A stretch of 64,000 bases of DNA from Agrobacterium fabrum str. C58. GTDB lineage: Bacteria; Pseudomonadota; Alphaproteobacteria; Rhizobiales; Rhizobiaceae. The notes below the pieces were generated by a model. The model ran no database searches. It was given only the letters and a program-made list of their open reading frames with translations, and was not told the DNA's origin. Shown one piece after another: positions 39,333 through 48,300 of this stretch. The first letter of the stretch is position 1. Every line of letters starts with the position of its first letter. The stretch spans positions 1,672,001 through 1,736,000 of the forward strand of contig NC_003062.2 in NCBI RefSeq assembly GCF_000092025.1, read 5' to 3'. The translations under genes were made by a program, and so were the position numbers.

Positions 39333-39370
39333 AATGCCCGCATAGCGCGCGTCTGCGGCAATGCGGGCAT
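39333..39370 (-). terminator. inverted repeat downstream of the DUF3309 gene
   Basis: Perfect 10-bp arms ATGCCCGCAT and ATGCGGGCAT separated by 18 nt, followed on the minus strand by TGTTTCTTCTG. It lies 24 nt past the stop codon and may act as a terminator; the long loop makes this moderate. Confidence 0.5.
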
Positions 39371-39393
39371 GACGTATTCCCTTGGGTTATCGA

Positions 39394-39546
39394 TCAGATC
39401 CGCCCGAGAAGGACTAGGATCAGGACGATGACCAGAACCAGTCCGAGGCCGCCCGACGGGCCATAACCGTAATTATGATATCCCCAGCTCGGCAGCGCGC
39501 CGATCAGGAACAGGATGAGCAGGATGACAAGGATGGTGCCGAGCAT
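39394..39546 (-). CDS. DUF3309 small membrane protein
   Basis: 50 residues: MLGTILVILLILFLIGALPSW, a Tyr/Gly/Asn-rich turn, then GLGLVLVIVLILVLLGRI. The two-helix pattern with a PSW...GYGPSGG centre is that of the DUF3309 family, common in Rhizobiales and often stress-induced; no function is known. GGAGGG lies 7 nt before the ATG, an excellent ribosome-binding site. It is the first of a cluster of tiny proteins extending to 41330. Confidence 0.88.
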   Translation of the reverse strand: MLGTILVILLILFLIGALPSWGYHNYGYGPSGGLGLVLVIVLILVLLGRI

Positions 39547-40088
39547 GTGTAACCCTCCACTGTTGGCATGTGTCTGTCTGCTTCAATGATACAGCCTGAA
39601 AAAAGTTCCCATGTACTCTCCCCCCGTCATGTCTCTCGGAGCGCTTCCCAGCGGTTTCAAAGGGTTAGGCCATAGCCGCACATGGACTGGCGGATCGTGC
39701 CGCCACCGCCTGCCCCATAAGATAATTTGCCGGATAAGAATCTTCGGCGTCCGATGGCCCAGTCCTCGCAGATTTCGCTGCACGCACTCCGACCGGCCGG
39801 AAGGGCCATGGCAGCGAATTATTCGAGGTGATTTCTCGGCCTATGTCGATTGGCCGTTGTCCGTCATAGTAAAAACAGTCCCCCGTACCCTGAAACCGGC
39901 GGGAGACGGAGAGATCTGGCATTACTGGCAGTGCGCCGGATCTCTCCCGCCCCTCCCAAATCCTCTGACCCCCACCAAATCCTCTGAGCAGTCACACGGA
40001 TATTTTACCGGTGGCGACATGCGCTCCCCCTTGCCTTGCCGGTTTCACTCCGGCTAGACCCCGACCGGGAGGAAGAAACGAGAATCAT
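39547..40088. other. intergenic region with stem-loop and short direct repeats
   Basis: About 540 nt without a supported gene. It contains a 13-bp stem (GGAGAGATCTGGC at 39908-39920 with GCCGGATCTCTCC at 39935-39947, one G-T pair) and the direct repeat CCAAATCCTCTGA at 39956-39968 and 39975-39987. The open frames here lack ribosome-binding sites and family features. Confidence 0.5.
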
Positions 40089-40193
40089 ATGTCCGGTTTT
40101 GCGAACCTCATCCCGCTTTTCATCTTTGGCCTCCTGGTCTACGCTTTCTTCCGCTGGGTCGCGCGCGACATTCAGAATCCGAAAGGCAAATAG
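40089..40193 (+). CDS. possible 34-residue membrane peptide
   Basis: MSGFANLIPLFIFGLLVYAFF then RWVARDIQNPKGK: one hydrophobic helix followed by a basic tail, the positive-inside pattern of a small inner-membrane protein. Only a weak CGAG lies before the ATG. It is followed by three more small genes on the same strand. Function unknown; coding status is probable rather than certain. Confidence 0.5.
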   Translation: MSGFANLIPLFIFGLLVYAFFRWVARDIQNPKGK

Positions 40194-40279
40194 CCGGGAC
40201 GCATCATGCCCGATCTTCTTGCCCGCCGGGAACCGCAGCGCCTCCATATCGTTTTTATAGACGCACTTCGGAGGACAGG

Positions 40280-40585
40280 ATGAAAACGCTCCTATCATCG
40301 GCCGCTATCACGCTTTCACTGGCACTTTCTGGATGCACGACCGCCGGACCGGGCACCTATTCCGGGCCTGCGCCCTATGTCGAACCCATCCCCGGCAGTA
40401 TCATCTATCGGGGCCAGCCGCGCACCAAACTGACGAAATCGCCGATCGGCAGCACCTTCACCCATGATTTCCGCATCGATGGGAGCACCAGAGCGGTAGA
40501 GACCTATCGCATTGCGCCTGACCGTTCGCTGGAACTCATCGACCGCCGCATCATTCGCGAATGGCTGTTCGGGCGCGACGACTGA
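40280..40585 (+). CDS. small lipoprotein, unknown function
   Basis: 101 residues with a lipoprotein signal (LSLALSGC, Cys at about residue 19) and a Pro/Gly-rich segment (GPGTYSGPAPYVEPIPGSIIYRGQPR), followed by a compact domain HDFRIDGSTRAVETYRIAPDRSLELIDRRIIREW. GGAGGA lies just before the ATG. No known family recognised with confidence; such lipoproteins are common in Rhizobiaceae. Confidence 0.8.
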   Translation: MKTLLSSAAITLSLALSGCTTAGPGTYSGPAPYVEPIPGSIIYRGQPRTKLTKSPIGSTFTHDFRIDGSTRAVETYRIAPDRSLELIDRRIIREWLFGRDD

Positions 40586-40679
40586 CCGCACCGCAACGGT
40601 CAGAAACGGGCCGGGAGCGGGATTGCGCATCCTGGCCGCTTCGTTTAGAGCCGGGCGCAGCAACCAATATGGATAGGCG

Positions 40680-40925
40680 ATGAACACGCGCTGGCAAAAA
40701 CCCGTCCTGATCGCGTTTGAAACGCCGGGCGACTACACGAGCATCGAGACCACGCAGGCGGCATCCTGGGCCTTGATCGAGGATTGGCCGATAGAAGACG
40801 GCGATGCGCTGGACAAGGCGCTGCTTATCTGCGCAGCCGTCGATGCCGGCAAAAAAAAGCCGGAGGATGCGCGCAAGGCCTTCATCGCCGCCGCAATCGA
40901 GGCCGGTCTCGACATCAAGGCCTGA
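40680..40925 (+). CDS. DUF982 domain protein
   Basis: 81 residues, entirely DUF982: W(x)KPVLIAFETPGDYTSIETTQAASWALIEDWP and the C-terminal ARKAFIAAAIEAGLDI. DUF982 occurs in large paralogous sets in Rhizobiaceae; function unknown. GGATAGGCG precedes the ATG. It is part of the small-protein cluster. Confidence 0.9.
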   Translation: MNTRWQKPVLIAFETPGDYTSIETTQAASWALIEDWPIEDGDALDKALLICAAVDAGKKKPEDARKAFIAAAIEAGLDIKA

Positions 40926-41004
40926 CGGCATCGGGCCATTTGGCCGGGAAGTGCGCCATGCGGCGCGAAAACGTCAAGACAAAGGGTTCGAAGGGTAAAA
41001 ACAG

Positions 41005-41112
41005 ATGGAAGCTTCCGCAAACATGAAAAAAGCCCTGTTCATTTTCCTCCTCTCCTGCCTCGCAATCGGCCTTCTCGGCCACCTCGTGGTCGCCTTCGTC
41101 GTCACAGGCTGA
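41005..41112 (+). CDS. possible 35-residue membrane peptide
   Basis: MEASANMKKALFIFLLSCLA followed by IGLLGHLVVAFVVTG; nearly the whole peptide is one membrane helix. AAGGG lies nine bases before the ATG; a second ATG at 41023 would leave a 29-residue peptide. Too short for family assignment, but codon use and hydrophobic pattern resemble real small proteins of this genus. Confidence 0.5.
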   Translation: MEASANMKKALFIFLLSCLAIGLLGHLVVAFVVTG

Positions 41113-41227
41113 AGCACCGATATCCCCTCGGGTCGGCGACTGAGAGGCACGCGCTAAAATTTCCTGAATTTTACGTTTCTGTTATGGAACCGCGATAGGC
41201 TCTGTCCGTTCTCTTTTCGCTCACCAT

Positions 41228-41234
41228 AAGGAGG
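41228..41234 (+). promoter_or_regulatory. consensus ribosome-binding site AAGGAGG
   Basis: AAGGAGG exactly complementary to the 16S rRNA tail, six bases before the ATG at 41241. It is the main evidence that the following 29-codon frame is translated. Confidence 0.75.
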
Positions 41235-41240
41235 ATTGGA

Positions 41241-41330
41241 ATGCGTGACGGATTGAACGGTTTTCTCGAAATTTCGATGCTCGGCTTCGTGATCGCAAGC
41301 TGCTTTTTCATGGTCAACCCGCCGATCTGA
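41241..41330 (+). CDS. 29-residue peptide with strong ribosome-binding site
   Basis: Begins MRDGLNGFLEISMLGFVIAS and ends CFFMVNPPI: a short polar start, then one hydrophobic helix. The ATG is six bases after a perfect AAGGAGG. A promoter-like AT-rich stretch (41155-41195) precedes it, so it may be transcribed alone, and a bidirectional terminator follows at 41389-41413. No family known. Confidence 0.6.
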   Translation: MRDGLNGFLEISMLGFVIASCFFMVNPPI

Positions 41331-41388
41331 CCAGCCTTAAAAATCCATAAGTTCCACAGGCCCGGCGTCTCAAATGCCGGCGCAAAGA

Positions 41389-41413
41389 AAATGCGGCCTT
41401 CTGGGCCGCATTT
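41389..41413. terminator. bidirectional terminator between the small genes and wrbA
   Basis: Perfect 10-bp stem AAATGCGGCC/GGCCGCATTT with a 5-nt loop. CTTTTTC follows on the plus strand and TTTTCTTTG on the minus strand, so it can end both the 29-residue-peptide transcript and wrbA. Confidence 0.8.
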
Positions 41414-41433
41414 CTTTTTCAATCAAACCTGGC

Positions 41434-42033
41434 TCAAGCGGAAAGCTTGGCGGCCAGCTTGGCGACATGCGCACCCTGATAACGAGCGGCGTCCAGCTCG
41501 ATTGCGGAAGGCTGACGCGAGCCGTCCCCATCGGTGATGGTGGAAGCGCCATAGGGCGAACCGCCCTTGATTTCATCGACACCCATCTGGCCCTGGAAGG
41601 CATAGGGCAGACCGACGACGGCCATGCCATGGTGCAGGAAGGTGGGAATGAAACCGAGAATGGTCGATTCCTGACCGCCGTGCTGCGTGGCGGACGAGGT
41701 AAAGGCCGAGCCGACCTTGCCCACCAGCTTGCCGCTGAACCACAGGCCGCCGGTCTGGTCCCAGAAATTGCGCATCTGCGAGGCGACCGTGCCGAAACGC
41801 GTGCCGGCGCCGACGATGATGGCATCGTATTCGGCCAGTTCGTCCACCGTCGCCACCGGTGCCGGCTGATCCATCTTGAAGTGCGAGGACTTGGCGACCT
41901 CTTCCGGAACCAGTTCGGGAACGCGCTTGACCACGGCTTCCGCGCCGGTGGACTCCACGCCTTCGGCAACCGCATAGGCCATTGTCTCGATATGGCCGTA
42001 AGAGGAGTAATAAAGTACCAGAACCTTCGTCAT
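41434..42033 (-). CDS. wrbA: NAD(P)H:quinone oxidoreductase WrbA
   Basis: 199-residue flavodoxin-like FMN enzyme (type IV quinone reductase) that reduces quinones by two electrons and protects from redox stress. FMN phosphate loop YYSSYGHIE at residues 8-16, [22 protein letters not shown] at about 76-97, and [18 protein letters not shown] near 118 are characteristic. The frame is open 24 residues upstream, but the ATG at 42033 ([11 protein letters not shown]) gives the exact family length. Confidence 0.95.
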
Positions 42034-42294
42034 TCTCTTCGTTTCCTTTGCTGGAACTGTTTCCGGCGTACCGGCCAGAAGCTTCTTCAAAAACTCGATG
42101 ATCATCGGTGTTGACCCGTCAACTCAATTTGAAGGCAACGTATCTGACAGACCCCGATACCGCCAGCGGGGATTGGCATACGCACTGTTCACCATGAGTG
42201 AACGGAAAACCGGAGCGTCAACCATTTACAAAAAGACATTTTGCCAAAACCGCTTTGCATTCCCCGGGCGCAGGGCTAACGTCTGACAAAACAG

Positions 42295-43101
42295 ATGACG
42301 AGTGCACCCATGTCCAATCCCTCCTCCACCTCCTCCGTCGTGACTGCCGCCATGCTCGCCATCGGCGACGAACTGCTGTCCGGCCGCACCAAGGACAAGA
42401 ATATCGGCCACCTCGCGGATGTGCTCACCATGTCCGGCATTGACCTCAAGGAAGTCCGCATCGTCGCCGACGAGGAGGAATCGATTGTCGAGGCGCTGAA
42501 CGCGCTGCGCAGCCGTTATGATTATGTCTTTACCTCGGGCGGCATCGGCCCGACCCATGACGACATCACCGCGGACGCGATCTCTGCGGCATTCGGCCTG
42601 CCCTGCGAACACGATGCCGAGGCGCTGCGCCTCCTGGGCGACATGTATCGCGTCCGTGAGATGGAATTCACCGAGGCTCGCAAGCGCATGGCGCGTATGC
42701 CGAAAGGTGCTGCTCATATCGCCAACCCCGTTTCCGTCGCTCCCGGCTTCGTCATCGGCAATGTCTATGTCATGGCGGGCGTGCCGCAGGTTTTTCAGGC
42801 CATGCTCGACAATGTCATGCCGACCCTGCGCACCGGCGCAAAGGTCATGTCGCAGGCGGTGCGTTCGCCCTACGGCGAAGGCGATATCGGCACACCGCTG
42901 ACCGCCATCCAGAAGGCGCATCCCGAAACCAGCATCGGCTCCTATCCGAAATATGACGGGCAGCGCTTCTCGACAGAGATCGTCGTGCGCGCCCGCGACG
43001 CCGGCCTGCTGAAGGCGGCAACCGAGGCGGTTGCGGCGATGATTGAAGCGATAGGCCAGGAGAAGCAGCTGGCCGCAAGCAAGGGCGATGCAACCGCCTG
43101 A
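42295..43101 (+). CDS. CinA-like molybdopterin-binding domain protein
   Basis: 268 residues (or 263 from the ATG at 42310). The N-terminal half is the MoCF-type domain of CinA/COG1058: IGDELLSGRTKDKNIGHLADVL, FTSGGIGPTHDDITADAIS and MAGVPQVFQAML. The C-terminal PncC deamidase domain of full CinA is absent, as in many alphaproteobacteria. A role in nucleotide repair or ADP-ribose hydrolysis is possible by family; no Moco function should be assumed. It is divergent from wrbA. Confidence 0.9.
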   Translation: MTSAPMSNPSSTSSVVTAAMLAIGDELLSGRTKDKNIGHLADVLTMSGIDLKEVRIVADEEESIVEALNALRSRYDYVFTSGGIGPTHDDITADAISAAFGLPCEHDAEALRLLGDMYRVREMEFTEARKRMARMPKGAAHIANPVSVAPGFVIGNVYVMAGVPQVFQAMLDNVMPTLRTGAKVMSQAVRSPYGEGDIGTPLTAIQKAHPETSIGSYPKYDGQRFSTEIVVRARDAGLLKAATEAVAAMIEAIGQEKQLAASKGDATA

Positions 43102-43188
43102 GAGGCGCGGAGTTGACCAAAATCAAGGTGGCCATCGGCAAAGACGGCCATTCTCCCCACAGCAACAGATGTCACCGAGGAGAAAGAA

Positions 43189-44034
43189 ATGGGTTACAAA
43201 ACGATACTGGCAGTGGTCGACAATGTTTCGAACACGCAGAAGCTCGGCGAATTCGTGGTGAGCCTTGCCGATCAGTTTTCCTCGCATGTGATCGGCCTGC
43301 ATATGGAAACGCTTGCCGCCGTCCCGCTTGTCGCGCCGATGGAAATTCCCGATCCCGCCACCGTGCAGGCGCTGCAGGACGTGGCGCACAAGGAAACTAC
43401 CGATGTCGGCACGCTTTTCGAGCGCACGCTCTCGACCAACGGCATCTCGCATGAATGGCGCAGCTTCGTCACGTCGGTCGGTTACGCCTCCGCCTCCGCC
43501 ATTGACAGCGCCCGCTGCGCCGACCTCATCGTCGCGCGCCAGAGCAGCTCGTCGGCACTGTCCGACAGTCGCTCGGATATTGACGGTTTTCTTTATGAAA
43601 GCGGTCGCCCCGTTCTCCTCGTGCCGCATGTGCTGACCGTCGCCAAACCGATCAAGCGCGTCCTGATCGCCTGGAACGGCTCCCGCGAGGCGACCCGCGC
43701 TACCTTCGACGCCCTGCCCTTCCTGAAGGCGGCCGACAGCGTCGAGATTTTCTCCGTCGACCAGTCCGAAAGCGAAACGCAGTCTGCGGGCCTTGCCGGT
43801 GCGGAACTCGCCGCCACGCTTGCCCGCCACGGCGTTAACGTCACGGTCACCTCACAGGAAAAGATCGCCGGGCTTTCGCCGCAGGCCGCCATCGAGAACC
43901 GCCTGTCCGACAACAGCATCGACCTTCTGGTCATGGGTGCCTATGGCCATTCCCGCTGGTGGGAACTGCTGTTCGGCGGCGTGACGCGCACGCTGCTCGA
44001 TTCCATGACGGCGATGACGTTGCTGTCGCGTTAA
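43189..44034 (+). CDS. universal stress protein, two UspA domains
   Basis: 281 residues made of two tandem Usp folds. The second half keeps the nucleotide-binding signature GAYGHSRWWELLFGGVTRTLL (about residues 246-266); the first half is degenerate at that position (ARQSSSSALSDSRSDIDGFL). GAGGAGAAAGAA directly precedes the ATG. Two-domain Usp proteins of this type are stress-inducible in rhizobia; the ligand is not known. Confidence 0.92.
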   Translation: MGYKTILAVVDNVSNTQKLGEFVVSLADQFSSHVIGLHMETLAAVPLVAPMEIPDPATVQALQDVAHKETTDVGTLFERTLSTNGISHEWRSFVTSVGYASASAIDSARCADLIVARQSSSSALSDSRSDIDGFLYESGRPVLLVPHVLTVAKPIKRVLIAWNGSREATRATFDALPFLKAADSVEIFSVDQSESETQSAGLAGAELAATLARHGVNVTVTSQEKIAGLSPQAAIENRLSDNSIDLLVMGAYGHSRWWELLFGGVTRTLLDSMTAMTLLSR

Positions 44035-44160
44035 AAACGGATGCGGCGCAAACAGCGCCGCAATCTCCCGCTCTCGCCTTTACGCGGAACGCTTGCCTTT
44101 TTGCCGTTCTTGCGGCTATTAGCCAAAGCCATCGACAATTTTGACCAGATGGTAGACGAC

Positions 44161-44658
44161 ATGTCCCTTCCCGATAAAGCCTTTCCCGTCTCCTGGGACC
44201 AGTTCCACCGTGATGCCCGTGCACTTGCCTGGCGTCTTGCCGGTCTCGACAAAGAGTTCCGGGCGATCGTCTGTATTACCCGCGGCGGCCTCGTTCCGGC
44301 GGCGATCATTTCCCGCGAACTGAACATCCGCATGATCGACACTGTCTGCATCGCCACGCGTCATGACTATGTCAACCAGGGCGACACGGTTCTTTTGAAG
44401 GGCGTGGCCCCGGAACTGACGACCGATGCCGGCGAAGGCGTGCTTGTCGTCGATGATCTCACCGATACCGGCAAGACGGCGCTGGAAGTGCGCGAAATGC
44501 TGCCGAGGGCGCATTTCGCCTGTGTTTACGCCAAGCCGAAGGGCGTGCCGACCATTGACACTTTTGTCACTGAAGTCAGCCAGGACACCTGGATTTATTT
44601 TCCCTGGGACATGGGCTTCACCTATCAGGAGCCGATCGCCAAGGGATCGCGCGGCTGA
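44161..44658 (+). CDS. gpt: xanthine phosphoribosyltransferase
   Basis: 165-residue purine salvage enzyme converting xanthine/guanine and PRPP to nucleotide. The PRPP loop [13 protein letters not shown] is at about residues 96-108, with the N-terminal [22 protein letters not shown]. The frame is open upstream, but ATG 44161 ([14 protein letters not shown]) gives the standard 165 residues. It is followed by a terminator and read on the same strand as the Usp gene after 126 nt. Confidence 0.95.
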   Translation: MSLPDKAFPVSWDQFHRDARALAWRLAGLDKEFRAIVCITRGGLVPAAIISRELNIRMIDTVCIATRHDYVNQGDTVLLKGVAPELTTDAGEGVLVVDDLTDTGKTALEVREMLPRAHFACVYAKPKGVPTIDTFVTEVSQDTWIYFPWDMGFTYQEPIAKGSRG

Positions 44659-44689
44659 TTGCCAGTCTCCACTGATATCCGCTCTTAAA

Positions 44690-44716
44690 AGCCGCCCCAC
44701 CGAGGGCGGTTTTTTG
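44690..44716 (+). terminator. terminator of gpt
   Basis: Stem AGCCGCCC/GGGCGGTT (with one G-T pair), loop of 6 nt, followed by TTTTT. Thirty-odd bases past the gpt stop codon. Confidence 0.85.
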
Positions 44717-44907
44717 TGGAGAAACGTCTTTTTTGAAAGCTGCGGAAAACACGGAAAAACCGCAGTGTCGCCATTATGCCTCACCCCGGAAATGCGGGGT
44801 TTTGCCTTTCCGTTGCGGAAACCAGCCTCGCGCAAGCTTCAAATTTTCCTGCCAAGTCACTGATTTTTCTAATTGCTTTTCCTATCCCCGTTTTCCACAG
44901 GCACTCC

Positions 44908-44923
44908 ACACAATATCTTGTGG
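44908..44923. promoter_or_regulatory. weaker NrdR-like box
   Basis: ACACAATATCTTGTGG, close to the NrdR consensus ACACWATATATWGTGT (family knowledge). It is about 245 bp upstream of the better box and is not at the usual 31-bp phasing, so it may be fortuitous. Confidence 0.35.
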
Positions 44924-45153
44924 TTAAAAATGCGTTTCAATCTATGTCTTGACGAATCTATGTCACGAGAGGAAAGTGACACTTATGTTGCGGCGGCAAC
45001 GGACCGGAAAGTAACGAGGCCGGTTCTTCTCCATATTTAGCGTGCAGATCCAGAGCGGCGTCCCGACCATGAGGGGGCGGTTCGCCGGTGGCTTTTCTGC
45101 GCCTATGGAGCCGCCGAAAACATAAAGCGGGGACTGGCAGCAAGAATGTGTTA

Positions 45154-45169
45154 ACACTATATATAGTAG
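45154..45169. promoter_or_regulatory. candidate NrdR box upstream of nrdJ
   Basis: ACACTATATATAGTAG, matching the NrdR consensus ACACWATATATWGTGT at 14 of 16 positions with a perfect ACTATATATAGT core palindrome. A degenerate second copy (45185-45200) lies at the 31-bp phasing typical of paired NrdR boxes. NrdR is the repressor of ribonucleotide reductase genes, so an nrd gene 155 bp downstream fits. Confidence 0.6.
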
Positions 45170-45323
45170 GCTTGCAGCCATCTTAAACACGAGATACAGG
45201 GATCGCATCCAAGGATGAACATCCCTTACAGATCGGCAACAACCGGCTGCGTGCAGAGTTCGCACGGCTGGAACAGATTTTTGCGCCCTTTGCCGGGCGC
45301 CCAATGGACGAGGACACGAAACC

Positions 45324-48300
45324 ATGCGCATCGAACGCCGCTTCACGAAGCCCGGCCAATCGTCTTACGCGGAAATCGAATTCCGCAAGGCCGTCAGTGA
45401 AATCAAGAACCCGGATGGTTCCGTCGTGTTCCGTCTGGCGGATATCGACGTTCCCGCGCAGTTCAGCCAGGTTGCGACCGACGTTCTGGCGCAGAAATAC
45501 TTCCGCAAGGCCGGTGTGCCGAAGCTGCTGAAGAAGGTTGAGGAAAACGATGTTCCTTCCTTCCTCTGGCGTTCGGTTGCCGACGAGAAGGCATTGAAGG
45601 AACTGCCCGAAGCCGAACGTTATGGCTCCGAGACCGATGCGCGCCAGGTTTTCGACCGTCTGGCCGGCACCTGGGCCTATTGGGGCTGGAAGGGCAAGTA
45701 TTTCTCAACCGAAGAAGATGCGTCCGCCTTCAAGGATGAGCTTGCCTACATGCTCGCAACCCAGCGCGTTGCACCGAACAGCCCGCAATGGTTCAACACC
45801 GGCCTGCACTGGGCCTATGGCATCGATGGCCCCGGCCAGGGGCACTTCTATGTCGACCCCTTCACGGGCAAGCTGACCAAGTCCAAATCCGCTTACGAAC
45901 ATCCGCAGCCGCATGCCTGCTTCATCCAGTCCGTCGAAGACGATCTGGTCAATGAAGGCGGCATCATGGATCTGTGGGTGCGTGAAGCGCGCCTGTTCAA
46001 ATACGGTTCCGGCACCGGCTCCAACTTCTCCTATCTGCGTGGCGAAGGCGAAAAGCTTTCCGGCGGCGGCAAGTCCTCCGGCCTGATGAGCTTCCTCAAG
46101 ATCGGCGACCGCGCAGCCGGCGCCATCAAGTCCGGCGGCACGACCCGCCGTGCGGCCAAGATGGTCGTCGTTGATGCCGACCATCCCGATATCGAAGCCT
46201 ATATCGACTGGAAGGTGAACGAGGAGCAAAAGGTTGCCGCTCTCGTGACCGGTTCCAAGATCGTTGCCAAGCACCTCAAGGCCATCATGAAGGCCTGCGT
46301 CAATTGCGAGGCCGACAATGGTGATTGCTTCGACCCGGCCAAGAACCCTGCCCTGAAGCGCGAAATCCGCGCTGCCAAGAAGGACATGGTGCCGGAAAAC
46401 TACGTCAAGCGCGTCATCCAGTTCGCCGAACAGGGTTACAAGGACATCCAGTTCAAGACCTACGATACGGATTGGGATTCCGAAGCCTATCTTACGGTTT
46501 CAGGCCAGAACTCCAACAACTCCGTATCGCTCAAGGATGACTTCCTGCGCGCTGTCGAAAATGACGGCAACTGGAACCTCACCGCCCGCAAGGACGGCAA
46601 GGTCATGAAAACGCTGAAGGCCCGCGATCTCTGGGAAAAGATTTCCCACGCCGCCTGGGCATCGGCCGATCCGGGCCTGCACTTCAACACCACCATGAAT
46701 GACTGGCACACCTCGCCGGCCGAAGGCCCGATCCGCGCTTCCAACCCGTGCTCGGAATATATGTTCCTTGATGACACGGCCTGCAACCTTGCCTCGCTGA
46801 ACCTGCTGCAGTTCAAGGATGCCAAGACGAAGCGCATCGATATCGCCGATTACGAACATGCCGTGCGCCTGTGGACCGTCGTTCTCGAAGTCTCGGTCAT
46901 GATGGCGCAGTTCCCGTCCCGCCAGATTGCCGAACGTTCCTACGAATACCGCACGCTCGGCCTCGGTTACGCCAATATCGGCGGCCTGCTGATGTCCTCG
47001 GGCATTCCCTATGACAGCGACGAAGGCCGCGCCATTGCAGGTGCGCTGACCGCCATCATGACCGGCGTTTCCTATGCCACCTCGGCTGAAATGGCCGGCG
47101 AGCTTGGCCCCTTCCCGAGCTTTGCGCCGAACCGCGACAACATGCTGCGCGTCATCCGCAACCACCGCCGCGCCGCCCATGGCCAATCGGAAGGTTACGA
47201 GGGCCTGTCGGTGAACCCGGTTGCCCTCATCCATGCCGATTGCACGGATCAGGACCTTGTCGCCCACGCCACGGCCGCCTGGGACAAGGCGCTGGAACTT
47301 GGCGAAAAGCACGGTTACCGCAACGCCCAGACGACCGTCATCGCGCCGACAGGCACGATCGGCCTCGTGATGGACTGCGACACGACCGGCATCGAGCCCG
47401 ATTTCGCGCTGGTGAAGTTCAAGAAGCTCGCCGGCGGCGGTTACTTCAAGATCATCAACCGCGCCGTGCCGGAATCCCTGCGTTCGCTCGGTTATTCCGA
47501 AAGCCAGATCGCCGAGATCGAGGCCTATGCCGTCGGCCATGGCAATCTCAACCAGGCGCCGGCCATCAATCCCTCGACGCTGAAGGCCAAGGGCTTCACC
47601 GATGAGAAGATCGAAGCCGTCAATGCTGCACTGAAAAGCGCCTTCGACATCAAGTTCGTCTTCAACCAGTGGACGCTCGGCGCTGACTTCCTCAAGGGCA
47701 CGCTGAAGGTTTCCGACGAGCAGCTCTCCGACATGAGCTTCAACCTGCTCGACCATCTCGGTTTTGCGAAGAAGGACATCGAAGCGGCAAACGTTCACGT
47801 CTGCGGCGCGATGACGCTGGAAGGCGCGCCGTTCCTGAAGAACGAGCACCTGGCGGTCTTCGACTGCGCCAACCCCTGCGGCAAGATCGGCAAGCGTTAC
47901 CTCTCGGTCGAATCGCACATCCGCATGATGGCGGCGGCACAGCCGTTCATCTCCGGCGCGATCTCCAAGACGATCAACATGCCGAACGATGCGACGGTGG
48001 AAGATTGCGGCGCCGCCTACATGCTCTCCTGGAAGCTGGCGCTGAAGGCCAACGCCCTTTACCGCGACGGTTCCAAGCTTTCCCAGCCGCTCAACGCTTC
48101 GCTGGTGGAAGATGAGGACGACGAAGACTTCGTTGAAGAACTGATCCAGCAGCCGCTTGCCCAGCAGGCCGTGACGATCACCGAGAAGATCGTCGAGCGC
48201 GTCATCGAGCGTGTATCGCGCGAGCGGGAAAAGCTGCCGAACCGCCGTCAGGGTTACACCCAGAAGGCAACCGTCGGCGGTCACAAGGTCTATCTGCGCA

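Larger units (their letters stand above)
44717..45323. other. long nrdJ leader/promoter region
   Basis: About 610 nt without a supported gene. It contains a second hairpin with T tract (ACCCCG 44783-44788/CGGGGT 44795-44800, then TTT), two NrdR-like boxes described separately, and a GC-rich hairpin GCGCCC 45283-45288/GGGCGC 45295-45300 close to the nrdJ start. No B12-box sequence of a cobalamin riboswitch was found. Confidence 0.6.

Noticed and set aside
44850..45323. Cobalamin riboswitch before the B12-dependent reductase
   Set aside because: No B12-box sequence (GCCACTG-like) or matching fold was found in the leader; control by NrdR is better supported.
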